A DNA stretch of 9,740 nt from JBBAFB01 sp041655595 (GTDB lineage Bacteria; Bacillota; DULZ01): assembly GCA_041655595.1 (NCBI GenBank), contig JBBAFB010000084.1, forward strand, positions 1 to 9,740, in the 5' to 3' direction. A program made the translations under genes and the position numbers. Shown piece by piece: positions 1-6,955 of this stretch. The stretch's first letter is position 1. Every line of letters begins with the position of its first letter. Under the pieces are notes generated by a model that had not been told where the DNA came from, searched no databases, and saw only the letters and a program-made list of their open reading frames with translations.

Positions 1-1
1 G

Positions 2-1057
2 GTTTTATATGGAGGGCGTTCTGGTGAGCACGAAATTTCTTTGCAATCAGCTGCCTCGGTAATTCACGCCTTGGATAAAAAAAAGTATGAGGTGTTACCT
101 ATCGGCATCAATAAAGAAGGGCGCTGGCTAGCGGGAACTGCTCCCTCCGAAGTAATCAGCCGGGGATTTAGGGATGATTTGATACCGGTTTGCCTGCCTG
201 CCGACCCTACCTATAAGGGCCTGATTGCCTTAGAAAGGGAAAGGGACGGTAAAGCATTAAATCTTGGTAAAAAAATTGATGTGGTTTTTCCTGTTCTTCA
301 CGGCCCCTTTGGAGAGGATGGCACTGTTCAGGGGTTATTGGAATTGGCAGGTATTCCCTACATCGGCGGGGGAGTTTTAGGTTCCTCCCTAGGGATGGAT
401 AAGATTTTAATGAAAACTGTTTTTGCACAACATAATTTTCCCCAGGCCGACTACTTAGGCTTCTTAAAAAGTGATTGGCTGGATGAGCAGCAAAAAATTA
501 GCAAGCGGGTTGAAGGGCAAATCGGCTATCCCTGCTTTATTAAACCTGCTAACCTTGGTTCCAGTGTGGGAATTTCGAAAGCAGGTAGTCAAAAAGAGTT
601 TATTCAAGGGGTGAATTTAGCCTTTGAATATGATCGTAAGGTGGTAATCGAAGAAAATATAGTTGGCAGGGAAATTGAGGTCAGCGTTTTGGGGAATGAT
701 CAACCCAAGGCCTCTCTGCCCGGCGAAATAATTCCCTGCAATGAGTTTTATGATTATGAAGCCAAGTATTTAGCTCAGGGTTCCCAATTAATAATACCCG
801 CGGTGTTGGCAGAGGAGAAAATTTTAGAGTTTCAGAAGTTAGCAGTTGCGGTTTTTAAAGCTATTGATTGTGCCGGTATGGCTAGGGTTGATTTTTTTCT
901 AAGGGACAACGGTCAAGTCCTGGTGAATGAAATCAATACCATTCCTGGTTTTACTCAAATCAGTATGTATCCAAAGCTTTGGGAAGCCACGGGTTTAAAA
1001 TATCAGGCCCTGTTAGATAAGTTAATCCAGTTTGCCATCAACAGACATCAAAGATAG
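2..1057 (+). CDS. ddl: D-alanine--D-alanine ligase, 5'-truncated by window edge
   Basis: ATP-grasp ligase that joins two D-alanines in the cytoplasm to make the terminal dipeptide of the peptidoglycan precursor. The open frame runs off the left edge: the first full codon is at position 2 and reads VLYGGRSGEHEISLQSAASV, the conserved Ddl N-terminus with the catalytic Glu of GEHE. A TTG at 41 lies inside this conserved block and is not the start; probably under ten residues are missing. About 351 residues are visible, near the usual family length of about 350-370. Further motifs are GSSLGMDK before the ATP-grasp domain, KPANLGSSVGISKA (ATP-binding loop), the omega-loop FYDYEAKY typical of D-Ala-D-Ala rather than D-Ala-D-Lac enzymes, and ARVDFF then NEINTIPGFT (Mg2+ ligands and C-terminal substrate loop). 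The specificity call rests on the omega-loop and is inference. It ends in its own terminator, so it is the last gene of its transcript. Confidence 0.96.
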   Translation, partial: VLYGGRSGEHEISLQSAASVIHALDKKKYEVLPIGINKEGRWLAGTAPSEVISRGFRDDLIPVCLPADPTYKGLIALERERDGKALNLGKKIDVVFPVLHGPFGEDGTVQGLLELAGIPYIGGGVLGSSLGMDKILMKTVFAQHNFPQADYLGFLKSDWLDEQQKISKRVEGQIGYPCFIKPANLGSSVGISKAGSQKEFIQGVNLAFEYDRKVVIEENIVGREIEVSVLGNDQPKASLPGEIIPCNEFYDYEAKYLAQGSQLIIPAVLAEEKILEFQKLAVAVFKAIDCAGMARVDFFLRDNGQVLVNEINTIPGFTQISMYPKLWEATGLKYQALLDKLIQFAINRHQR

Positions 1058-1081
1058 TCCCTAGTAGGGGGCTATTTTTTT
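1055..1081 (+). terminator. Rho-independent terminator of ddl
   Basis: A 7-bp stem pairs TAGTCCC (1055-1061) with GGGGCTA (1068-1074) including one G-T pair, with a 6-base loop (1062-1067) and a run of seven T (1075-1081). The TAG stop codon of ddl forms the base of the left arm, so the ribosome would finish on the hairpin itself. The shape is canonical for an intrinsic terminator. Confidence 0.85.
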
Positions 1082-1129
1082 GTTTGAAAAGATTTCTGTC
1101 TAAAGAACCCGAACCGTTAAAAAATCTTA

Positions 1130-1165
1130 TCCAATATTTTGGAATGATGTGTTATAATTAACTTA
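1130..1165 (+). promoter_or_regulatory. Extended -10 promoter for the polyferredoxin operon
   Basis: A perfect extended -10 element, TG-T-TATAAT, occupies 1150-1158, predicting a start of transcription near 1165. No reasonable -35 hexamer lies 16-18 bp upstream. Instead that region holds a small inverted repeat, TCCAA-N4-TTGGA (1130-1143). A promoter with a strong extended -10 and no -35 often depends on an activator, so this small repeat could be a regulator site, but its centre near -28 is closer than usual for an activator. The promoter call is well supported; the regulator site is conjecture. Confidence 0.6.
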
Positions 1166-1170
1166 AAATT

Positions 1171-1202
1171 ATTTTTAACAACAAAACTTGTTTGTTAAAA
1201 AT
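1171..1202. promoter_or_regulatory. Inverted repeat, candidate operator in the leader of the polyferredoxin operon
   Basis: ATTTTTAACAA (1171-1181) and TTGTTAAAAAT (1192-1202) are perfect 11-bp inverted arms separated by 10 bases. The repeat starts about 6 bases after the predicted transcription start, where a bound repressor would block polymerase. No T-run follows, so it is not an intrinsic terminator. The inner TTAACAA/TTGTTAA words resemble half-sites of redox repressors such as Rex, but in the opposite arrangement and with wider spacing, so I do not assign a regulator. In RNA it would form a weak A-U-rich hairpin. Confidence 0.5.
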
Positions 1203-1244
1203 GGCACATAATATTCGGCTTGTTGACGAAAGAAGGTCCTAGGC

Positions 1245-2138
1245 TTGGCTAAAATTAAAAAGAGATGGTATCAAAAGGCAGGCACTTATCGTAAGGTTAC
1301 CCAAGGTTTGGTTTTTCTGGCAATGACGGCGGTTTATCTCAGGCATATCGTTTTTTTAGAGGGAAATGTTGAAGAATTTTGTCCCTTCGGTGGTTTAGAA
1401 ACTCTGTTTTCCTATTTAACAACGGGTACATATCTAAAACATATTAACCCTTTGAATCTAGGATTGTTTGTGGCAATCATGGGAATTACCTTAGCCTTTA
1501 GAGGAGGGTTTTGCGGTTGGATCTGCCCCATTGGAACGGCCCAAGATCTATTGAGAACAGCGGGGAAAAAGATTGGTGGTTTCAGTTTTCTAAAAGGTGT
1601 CAATACAAGATATAAAATTTGGGTTAAAGGGAACAACAGCAAGCTAGTAAAGGTTGATTTTTGGGCCAGAAAATTTAAATATTTGTTTTTGATAATTATC
1701 ATTGCAGCAACCTGGATTAAAGCCGATTTAGTGATTCGAGATTTCGATTTAATAGTTGCATTAATGAAAATATTAGCATTTGAACTATCTGTTGGTTTAA
1801 TAATTTTAGTTTTAATAGTAATATTATCTTTTTTTATGGACAGGCCCTTTTGTAAATATTTTTGTGTATTAGGTGCCACTATCAACTTGGTAGGAAAGTT
1901 GAGTCCCTTAAGAGTTGTCAGGAACGACAAGAGCTGCATTAATTGCAATCTGTGTAATAAGAGTTGTCCTATGCAGTTGGAGATTGCCAAGGTCCCCCGG
2001 GTGGAAAGCATTGACTGTAATCATTGTTTTAGGTGCTTGGATGCGTGTCCCGTTGCTGATACCCTTGATTTAGCCTATTTCCCCAAAGGAATTTATACTT
2101 CGACTAAAAAACCGGCTGCCGGGAAATTGGAGGTTTAA
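1245..2138 (+). CDS. NapH-like membrane polyferredoxin (4Fe-4S, four transmembrane helices)
   Basis: Integral membrane iron-sulfur protein of the NapH/Fer4_5 type, expected to pass electrons between the quinone pool and a cytoplasmic or surface partner. Predicted helices lie near residues 18-37, 71-87, 145-163 and 174-198; the basic N-terminus (MAKIKKRWYQK) puts both ends in the cytoplasm. Cysteine motifs in order: EFCPFGGLE (C46, outer loop), GFCGWICP (C90, C94) after helix 2, FCKYFCVLG (C203, C207) after helix 4, then two classic 4Fe-4S ligand sets, C231/C234/C237/C241 and C258/C261/C264/C268. The start is TTG at 1245, with AGAAGG 8 bases upstream and an in-frame stop at 1224-1226. NapH itself works with NapG in nitrate reduction; no NapG, NosZ or reductase gene is nearby, so the electron acceptor is unknown. 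It is followed by the small membrane protein gene after 3 bp, clearly one operon. Family call firm, role open. Confidence 0.88.
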   Translation: MAKIKKRWYQKAGTYRKVTQGLVFLAMTAVYLRHIVFLEGNVEEFCPFGGLETLFSYLTTGTYLKHINPLNLGLFVAIMGITLAFRGGFCGWICPIGTAQDLLRTAGKKIGGFSFLKGVNTRYKIWVKGNNSKLVKVDFWARKFKYLFLIIIIAATWIKADLVIRDFDLIVALMKILAFELSVGLIILVLIVILSFFMDRPFCKYFCVLGATINLVGKLSPLRVVRNDKSCINCNLCNKSCPMQLEIAKVPRVESIDCNHCFRCLDACPVADTLDLAYFPKGIYTSTKKPAAGKLEV

Positions 2139-2141
2139 ATC

Positions 2142-2564
2142 ATGCACAAATCATCGGGTGGATTTAGATATTTATATGGTTTTTTCATTTTGATTACGCT
2201 ATTAATAACGGTTTTTCTGGTAAAAATAACTGAAGATATTTTAGGAAGAGATGATGCCAGAATCCATGCAACGGAAGAAGAAATCCAAAGAGGGGATATT
2301 AGAGGAAAGGGTTTACCTGCACCCACGGGTAAGTTCTCCTTCGGACAAATTATTGAGGCTTATGAATTGGATAAGGAAGATTTTTATAATGCCTTGGGCT
2401 TACCTCCGGATTACCCTGAAACGGCAATAGTAAAAAACACGATTGATAAAAAATTAACTAACTCAAAGTTGGTGAGAGATTATATGCAGCCAAGAATAGC
2501 TGAATTTGAACGTAAAATCAAGGAAGCCCGGGCGGCAGAAAATCCACCGGAAAATGATCCATAA
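2142..2564 (+). CDS. Small single-pass membrane protein, unknown function, partner of the polyferredoxin
   Basis: I do not recognise a named family. The 140-residue product has one N-terminal hydrophobic helix (about residues 10-28, ILITLLITVFLV) with no lipobox, so it is a membrane anchor or uncleaved signal. Charges (K3, R9 before; E31, D32 after) favour the bulk lying outside the membrane. Residues 65-90 form a short helical block, FSFGQIIEAYELDKEDFYNA then LGLPPDYPETAI, resembling the small helical module I recall from ends of anaerobe membrane redox proteins; this recollection needs a profile search. The tail (115-140) is charged and helical, ending in a proline/acid-rich stretch. There are no cysteines, so it binds no Fe-S cluster. 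The gene starts with ATG 3 bp after the polyferredoxin stop, and its GGAGG (2129-2133) sits inside the end of that gene, so translation is tightly linked. A subunit or assembly partner of the polyferredoxin is the natural inference. Confidence 0.8.
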   Translation: MHKSSGGFRYLYGFFILITLLITVFLVKITEDILGRDDARIHATEEEIQRGDIRGKGLPAPTGKFSFGQIIEAYELDKEDFYNALGLPPDYPETAIVKNTIDKKLTNSKLVRDYMQPRIAEFERKIKEARAAENPPENDP

Positions 2565-2593
2565 AATTAATTTTCTCCCCGTTACCTGTAACC

Positions 2594-2608
2594 AAACCCG
2601 AAGGGTTT
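2594..2608. other. Small hairpin in the spacer after the polyferredoxin operon
   Basis: AAACCC and GGGTTT form a perfect 6-bp stem with a GAA loop. The nearest T-run (2624-2630) begins about 15 bases later, so it is not a standard terminator by itself; it may protect the 3' end of the message or act together with the stronger terminator at 2672-2697. Confidence 0.35.
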
Positions 2609-2636
2609 CAATAACCGTAAAAATTTTTTTACTTTT

Positions 2637-2650
2637 CACTTTCTACTTTC
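2637..2650 (-). repeat. Polypyrimidine repeat, inverted copy of the tract after ligA
   Basis: CACTTTCTACTTTC is the exact reverse complement of 6932-6945 beyond ligA. It sits in a longer pyrimidine-rich stretch (2624-2665) made of CTTTT/ACTTTC-like words. Such degenerate GAAA-type tracts recur in spacers of many Clostridia; here they occur in opposite orientations on either side of pcrA-ligA. Confidence 0.5.
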
Positions 2651-2671
2651 AATTTTCCATTTTCAACTCAT

Positions 2672-2697
2672 AAAAAAGACCCTTAAGGGTCTTTTTT
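2672..2697. terminator. Perfectly palindromic, bidirectional intrinsic terminator
   Basis: The 26 bases are an exact palindrome with 13-bp arms: A6, then GACCC-TTAA-GGGTC, then T6. The stem is followed by six T on either strand, so it can terminate transcription in both directions. It lies 107 bp after the stop of the small membrane protein gene and 42 bp before pcrA, separating the two transcription units. Confidence 0.88.
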
Positions 2698-2698
2698 G

Positions 2699-2714
2699 TG
2701 ATAAAATAATCCTA
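2699..2714 (+). promoter_or_regulatory. Possible extended -10 promoter for pcrA
   Basis: TG-A-TAAAAT (2699-2707) matches the extended -10 consensus with five of six -10 bases and lies directly after the terminator, giving a predicted start near 2714 and a leader of about 26 bases to the pcrA start. There is no convincing -35; the upstream space is taken by the terminator stem. pcrA must be started somewhere after that terminator or by read-through, which is the main argument for it. Confidence 0.35.
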
Positions 2715-2739
2715 GCAAAAAAAATGAGGAGGCAAAATT

Positions 2740-4887
2740 TTGGAAATTTTGGAGCAGCTCAACCTGAGTCAGCAGGAAGCGGTTAAAACAACCGAAGGGC
2801 CTTTGTTAGTATTAGCGGGAGCCGGCAGCGGAAAAACAAGGGTGTTAACTTACAGGATTGCTTATCTGATTAATAAAAAGGGGGTTGAACCCGGTCAGAT
2901 CCTAGCAATTACCTTTACAAATAAAGCGGCTAAGGAAATGAAGGAAAGGTTAACAGCTTTGGTAGGCAAGCAGGTGGATCGGCTTTGGGTCAGTACTTTT
3001 CATGCCGCCTGTGTGCGTATTTTGCGAAGAGAGATAGCTCCGATGGGGTATCGAAATAATTTTGTTATTTACGATGGCACTGATCAACTGACATTGGTAA
3101 AAAACTGTTTAAAGGATTTAAATCTTGATGATAAAAAGTTTCCGCCTAGGAGCATTTTAAACGGCATCAGTAATGCCAAAAACAGACTATGGGAGCCGGA
3201 AAAGCTTTCGCAAATGGCTGATAACTTTTTTGAACACAAAGTTGCTGAAGTTTATAGATACTACCAGGAAAAATTAAGAGAACTGAATGCCTTGGATTTT
3301 GATGATCTATTAATGATCACTGTTAGCCTTTTTCGTCAATTTCCTCAAACCCTAAGATATTATCAAGAAAAATTTAAATATATTTTGGTGGACGAATACC
3401 AGGACACAAACACAGCTCAATATATGCTGATACAATTGTTGGCTGAAAAGCACCGAAATCTTTGTGTAGTAGGTGATCCGGATCAATCTATTTATGGTTG
3501 GAGGGGGGCGGATATTCAGAACATCCTCGCTTTTGAGGAGGATTACCCCGAGGCCAGGGTAATTAAGCTGGAACAAAATTATCGTTCTACTAAAGTAATT
3601 TTGGAAGCCGCCAACGGAGTAATCAAGCATAATTTTGGCAGGAAACCTAAAAATCTTTGGACTGATAATACAAGGGGCTGTTTAATTAATAGTTTTATGG
3701 GTGAGGACGAGCATCATGAAGCTCACTTTGTTGCGGGTGAAATTTACCGTCAAAAGCAGGAAAGTGGAAGATCCTACAAGGATTTTGCCGTTCTCTACCG
3801 TACTAATGCTCAATCTAGGGTATTGGAGGAAACTTTTATTAAAAACGGGATACCCTATGAAATATACGGGGGACTAAAATTTTATGAAAGAAAAGAAATC
3901 AAAGATATTCTTGCATATCTAAGGGTCTTAAGTAACCCTGCTGATGCCCTAAGCCTTGCCCGTATCATCAATGTACCCAAAAGGGGTATAGGTGATGTAT
4001 CTTGGATGAATCTGGAGGATTTTGCGGTTGAGCAAGGTTTGACAGCCTTTGACTCCCTAGGTAGGGCCGGGCAAATACCGAAGCTGACTAAAAGGGCAGC
4101 CAATGCAATTGCTCTGTTTGGGGAATTTATGCTTGATTTAAAAAGCCAGGTAGCTGAGTTGGCCGTTACAGAATTAACAGAAACGCTTCTTAATCGTAGT
4201 GGTTATCTGGATGAGTTGAAAAAGGAAAATACCCCCGAAGCCAGATCTAGGATCGAAAACTTACAAGAATTTATTTCTGTCACCTTTGATTATGATAAAT
4301 ACAGCGAGGAAAAAACCCTGGACGGTTTTTTAGCGCAAATTTCTTTAGTCACCGATTTGGACAACTTAACTGAAGAAACGGATCGGGTAGTAATGATGAC
4401 CCTTCACTCTGCCAAGGGTTTAGAATTTCCCGTTGTTTTCCTGACAGGGATGGAAGACGGGGTTTTTCCTCATAATCGTTCTTTTCTTGATGATGGGGAA
4501 ATGGAGGAAGAAAGAAGGATTTGTTATGTTGGCATGACTAGAGCGGAGGAGGAGTTGTTTTTAAGCCGCGCCTGGCAAAGAACCCTCTATGGCAACACGG
4601 TTTATAACCCCCCTTCCCGTTTTTTAGCTGAAATTCCCGAGGATTTGGTTAAGGAAATGGAAAGCCCTACGGAAAAACCGATGTCCAAACCAAGGCCTGT
4701 CGTTACTGAAAAGCCCAGGACTTTAGGCACCTATATTTTAGGCGACAAAGTTGGCCATCCAAAATGGGGGGCAGGTGTGATTGTCAAAGTAGAAGGACGG
4801 GGTGAAGATCAGCAGTTAACGGTGGCCTTTCCTGACCAGGGTTTAAAGGTTTTGTTGGCTAAATATGCACCTTTGACAAAGCTTTAG
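2740..4887 (+). CDS. pcrA: ATP-dependent 3'-5' DNA helicase PcrA (UvrD/Rep family)
   Basis: Superfamily 1A helicase that unwinds DNA in repair, plasmid replication and removal of RNA polymerase or RecA from DNA. All motifs are intact: Walker A AGAGSGKT (residues 26-33), ITFTNKAAKEM (57-67, motif Ia), VDEYQD (217-222, motif II), GDPDQSIYGWRGAD (245-258, motif III), QNYRS (279-283, motif IV), LHSAKGLEFPVVF (555-567, motif V) and RRICYVGMTRA (592-602, motif VI). A proline/lysine-rich linker (about 636-661) leads to the C-terminal Tudor-like fold (662-715, GDKVGHPKWGAGVIVK), which in PcrA/UvrD contacts RNA polymerase. The length of 715 residues is close to other Gram-positive PcrA proteins. Start is TTG at 2740, with a strong GAGGAGG at 2726-2732; the nearby ATG at 2724 is out of frame. 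ligA follows after 35 bp without a terminator, the usual Bacillota pairing, so cotranscription is likely. Confidence 0.97.
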   Translation: MEILEQLNLSQQEAVKTTEGPLLVLAGAGSGKTRVLTYRIAYLINKKGVEPGQILAITFTNKAAKEMKERLTALVGKQVDRLWVSTFHAACVRILRREIAPMGYRNNFVIYDGTDQLTLVKNCLKDLNLDDKKFPPRSILNGISNAKNRLWEPEKLSQMADNFFEHKVAEVYRYYQEKLRELNALDFDDLLMITVSLFRQFPQTLRYYQEKFKYILVDEYQDTNTAQYMLIQLLAEKHRNLCVVGDPDQSIYGWRGADIQNILAFEEDYPEARVIKLEQNYRSTKVILEAANGVIKHNFGRKPKNLWTDNTRGCLINSFMGEDEHHEAHFVAGEIYRQKQESGRSYKDFAVLYRTNAQSRVLEETFIKNGIPYEIYGGLKFYERKEIKDILAYLRVLSNPADALSLARIINVPKRGIGDVSWMNLEDFAVEQGLTAFDSLGRAGQIPKLTKRAANAIALFGEFMLDLKSQVAELAVTELTETLLNRSGYLDELKKENTPEARSRIENLQEFISVTFDYDKYSEEKTLDGFLAQISLVTDLDNLTEETDRVVMMTLHSAKGLEFPVVFLTGMEDGVFPHNRSFLDDGEMEEERRICYVGMTRAEEELFLSRAWQRTLYGNTVYNPPSRFLAEIPEDLVKEMESPTEKPMSKPRPVVTEKPRTLGTYILGDKVGHPKWGAGVIVKVEGRGEDQQLTVAFPDQGLKVLLAKYAPLTKL

Positions 4888-4922
4888 TTTTACGTTGAAA
4901 ATATGATAAAGGATGTGTTTCC

Positions 4923-6932
4923 GTGATTTCGGTTTTTGAAGCGAACAAGAAAATTAGCGAGCTGAAAGAAATTATCGAAAAACATAATTATCTCTACTAC
5001 GTCCAGGATAATCCCCAAATATCAGATCATGAGTATGACAGGCTAATGCAGGAATTGCTTTGGTTGGAGAAGCAATTCCCCCAGCTTTTAACTGCGGATT
5101 CGCCCAGCCAAAGGGTAGGCGGAAAGCCATTAAAGGGTTTTGAAGCAGTAACTCATTTGCGTTCGCTTTTAAGTCTGGGCAATGCCTTTAACCTTAAGGA
5201 TTTAGAGGAGTTTCACCGCCGCAACCAAAGTAGCTTGGATGAGCAAATAGAGTATGTGGTTGAACCGAAAATAGATGGTTTATCCATTGTGTTGACCTAT
5301 GAAAATGGTATTTTTCAGGTAGGAGCAACCAGAGGTGACGGGGAAACAGGTGAAAACATCACCCAAAATTTAAAAACCATCGGTTCTATTCCTCTCAGAC
5401 TCCGCAAAAATTTGACTGGCTTGGTTGTCAGAGGCGAAGCCTATATGCCTAAAGCCTCCTTTGTACGATTAAATCAAGAAAGAGAGGCCCTGGGGGAAGA
5501 ACAGTTTGCCAATCCGCGTAATGCGGCTGCCGGTTCCCTGCGACAGTTGGACCCCGCTATTGCAGCCACTCGCTCCTTGAATGCGTTTTTTTATGAGATA
5601 ATTCATTTAGAGGGTCAAGAATTAACAACCCATTGGGAAAGCTTGGAGCTCTTACAGGAGTTAGGTTTTCCTGTCAATCGGGAAGCATTGTTAACCGGGG
5701 ATATAGATGATTGTGCCGACTATTGCCGGGAGTGGGCGGAAAAGCGGGCTTCCCTACCTTACGAAATAGATGGCATGGTTATCAAGATTAATGATTTAGA
5801 ACAGCAAAAACGGCTAGGTGCCACAGCAAAAAGCCCCAGATGGGCTATTGCTTATAAATTTCCCGCCGAACAGGCTACCACCATCTTGGAGGATATTATT
5901 CTCAGAGTTGGCAGAACCGGAGTATTGACTCCCACCGCGATTTTAAAACCGGTACGGTTGGCAGGAAGTACCGTCAGTAGAGCTACCTTACATAATGAAG
6001 ATATGATTGCCGAAAAGGATATTCGCTTAGGGGATCAAGTGGTTGTTCAAAAAGCGGGGGATATTATACCGGAGGTAGTAACTGTGCTGCCGGAGAAACG
6101 ACAGGGGACAGAGAAACCTTTTCGGTTTCCGAAGGTTTGTCCCGAGTGCGGTTCAGAAGTAGTTAGGTTGGAGGGTGAGGCGGCTCATCGCTGCAGCGGG
6201 GGTTTAACCTGTCCTGCCCAGCTAAAAGAGGGCATCATTCATTTTGCTTCCAGAAATGCCATGGATATTGAAGGTCTGGGGCCTAGGATTGTAGAACAGC
6301 TATTTAGTGCGGGGCTGGTTAAGGATGTGTCGGATTTATACTACCTTAAAAGGGAAGATTTGCTTCAGTTGGATAGAATGGGGGAACAATCAGTTGCTAA
6401 CCTGTTAAATGCTGTTGAAGACAGTAAGAACAGGCCCTTGGCTAAATTAATTTTTGGTTTAGGAATTCGTCATGTGGGGGAAAGGGGAGCAAAAAATTTA
6501 GTAGCATATTTTAACTCAGTGGCTGATCTGGCGGCAGCGGATGAAAATATTTTGCAAACCATACCGGACATAGGGCCTAAGGTGGCTGCCAGCATAGTGA
6601 ATTTTTTCGCCCAAAAAGGCAATCAAGAAGTGGTTGACAAGCTGCTGAGGGCGGGCATTAGGATGGAGGAAGCGGCTGAAAAAGCTGAACAACTCGCCGG
6701 CTTTTCAGGAAAACAATTTGTGCTGACAGGCACCCTAGCCGGCTTTTCAAGAAAGGATGCACAGGAGCTGATAGAAAATTTAGGAGGCAGGGTAGTAGGT
6801 AACGTAAGCAAAAATACTGACTATGTAGTCGCCGGAGAAAAGCCGGGCTCAAAGTATGACAAAGCTTTGGAGTTGAACATCGAAATCCTAAGCGAAGATG
6901 AATTTTCTTGTCTAGTGGAAAGTGGAAAGTAG
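4923..6932 (+). CDS. ligA: NAD+-dependent DNA ligase LigA
   Basis: Seals nicks in duplex DNA during replication and repair using NAD+. Domains in order: NAD+-binding Ia (about residues 1-65, with YYVQDNPQISDHEYD), adenylation domain with catalytic Lys116 in EPKIDG, RGDGETGE (137-144) and EIDGMVIKIN (281-290), an OB fold (about 315-400), a zinc finger with C406, C409, C424 and C430, helix-hairpin-helix repeats (about 440-580) and a C-terminal BRCT domain (592-669). At 669 residues the protein is full length. The start is GTG at 4923, supported by AAAGGA at 4908-4913. The last residues (VESGK) and the TAG stop are encoded by the polypurine repeat that begins near 6915, so the repeat appears to have joined the gene just after the BRCT fold; nothing essential seems lost. 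No clear terminator follows. Confidence 0.97.
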   Translation: MISVFEANKKISELKEIIEKHNYLYYVQDNPQISDHEYDRLMQELLWLEKQFPQLLTADSPSQRVGGKPLKGFEAVTHLRSLLSLGNAFNLKDLEEFHRRNQSSLDEQIEYVVEPKIDGLSIVLTYENGIFQVGATRGDGETGENITQNLKTIGSIPLRLRKNLTGLVVRGEAYMPKASFVRLNQEREALGEEQFANPRNAAAGSLRQLDPAIAATRSLNAFFYEIIHLEGQELTTHWESLELLQELGFPVNREALLTGDIDDCADYCREWAEKRASLPYEIDGMVIKINDLEQQKRLGATAKSPRWAIAYKFPAEQATTILEDIILRVGRTGVLTPTAILKPVRLAGSTVSRATLHNEDMIAEKDIRLGDQVVVQKAGDIIPEVVTVLPEKRQGTEKPFRFPKVCPECGSEVVRLEGEAAHRCSGGLTCPAQLKEGIIHFASRNAMDIEGLGPRIVEQLFSAGLVKDVSDLYYLKREDLLQLDRMGEQSVANLLNAVEDSKNRPLAKLIFGLGIRHVGERGAKNLVAYFNSVADLAAADENILQTIPDIGPKVAASIVNFFAQKGNQEVVDKLLRAGIRMEEAAEKAEQLAGFSGKQFVLTGTLAGFSRKDAQELIENLGGRVVGNVSKNTDYVVAGEKPGSKYDKALELNIEILSEDEFSCLVESGK

Positions 6933-6955
6933 AAAGTAGAAAGTGGAAAATAGAA
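6915..6955 (+). repeat. GAAAGTA-type polypurine tract overlapping the end of ligA
   Basis: An imperfect tandem array of 7-base units (GTGGAAA, GTAGAAA) runs through the last codons and stop of ligA into the spacer. GAAAGTAGAAAGT occurs twice, overlapping, at 6925-6937 and 6932-6944. The tract is almost pure purine on this strand apart from the T of each unit. Inverted copies lie at 7090-7103 and 2637-2650. It is probably a degenerate dispersed repeat rather than a coding or regulatory element. Confidence 0.6.

Noticed and set aside
41..43. TTG at 41 as the ddl start
   Set aside because: It lies inside the conserved SGEHEISLQSAAS block; the frame is open and homologous back to position 2, so the gene simply starts before the window.
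1171..1202. Rex or FNR operator
   Set aside because: The half-sites TTAACAA and TTGTTAA are in the reverse order to the Rex consensus (TTGTTAA-N4-TTAACAA) and the spacer is 10 bp. FNR would need TTGAT-N4-ATCAA. Kept only as an unassigned inverted repeat.
1201..1242. 13-codon open frame (MAHNIRLVDERRS) ending 2 bp before the polyferredoxin TTG start, a possible leader peptide
   Set aside because: No Shine-Dalgarno site precedes its ATG, which lies in the right arm of the inverted repeat; the composition shows no regulatory codon run. Likely chance.
1412..2011. 199-codon minus-strand open frame
   Set aside because: Lies entirely opposite the polyferredoxin gene, which has clear cysteine motifs and membrane helices; no ribosome site or family pattern on the minus strand.
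2594..2630. Hairpin plus T7 as a second terminator
   Set aside because: The T-run starts 15 bases after the stem and is preceded by an A-run; the geometry is wrong for intrinsic termination, and a much better terminator follows at 2672.
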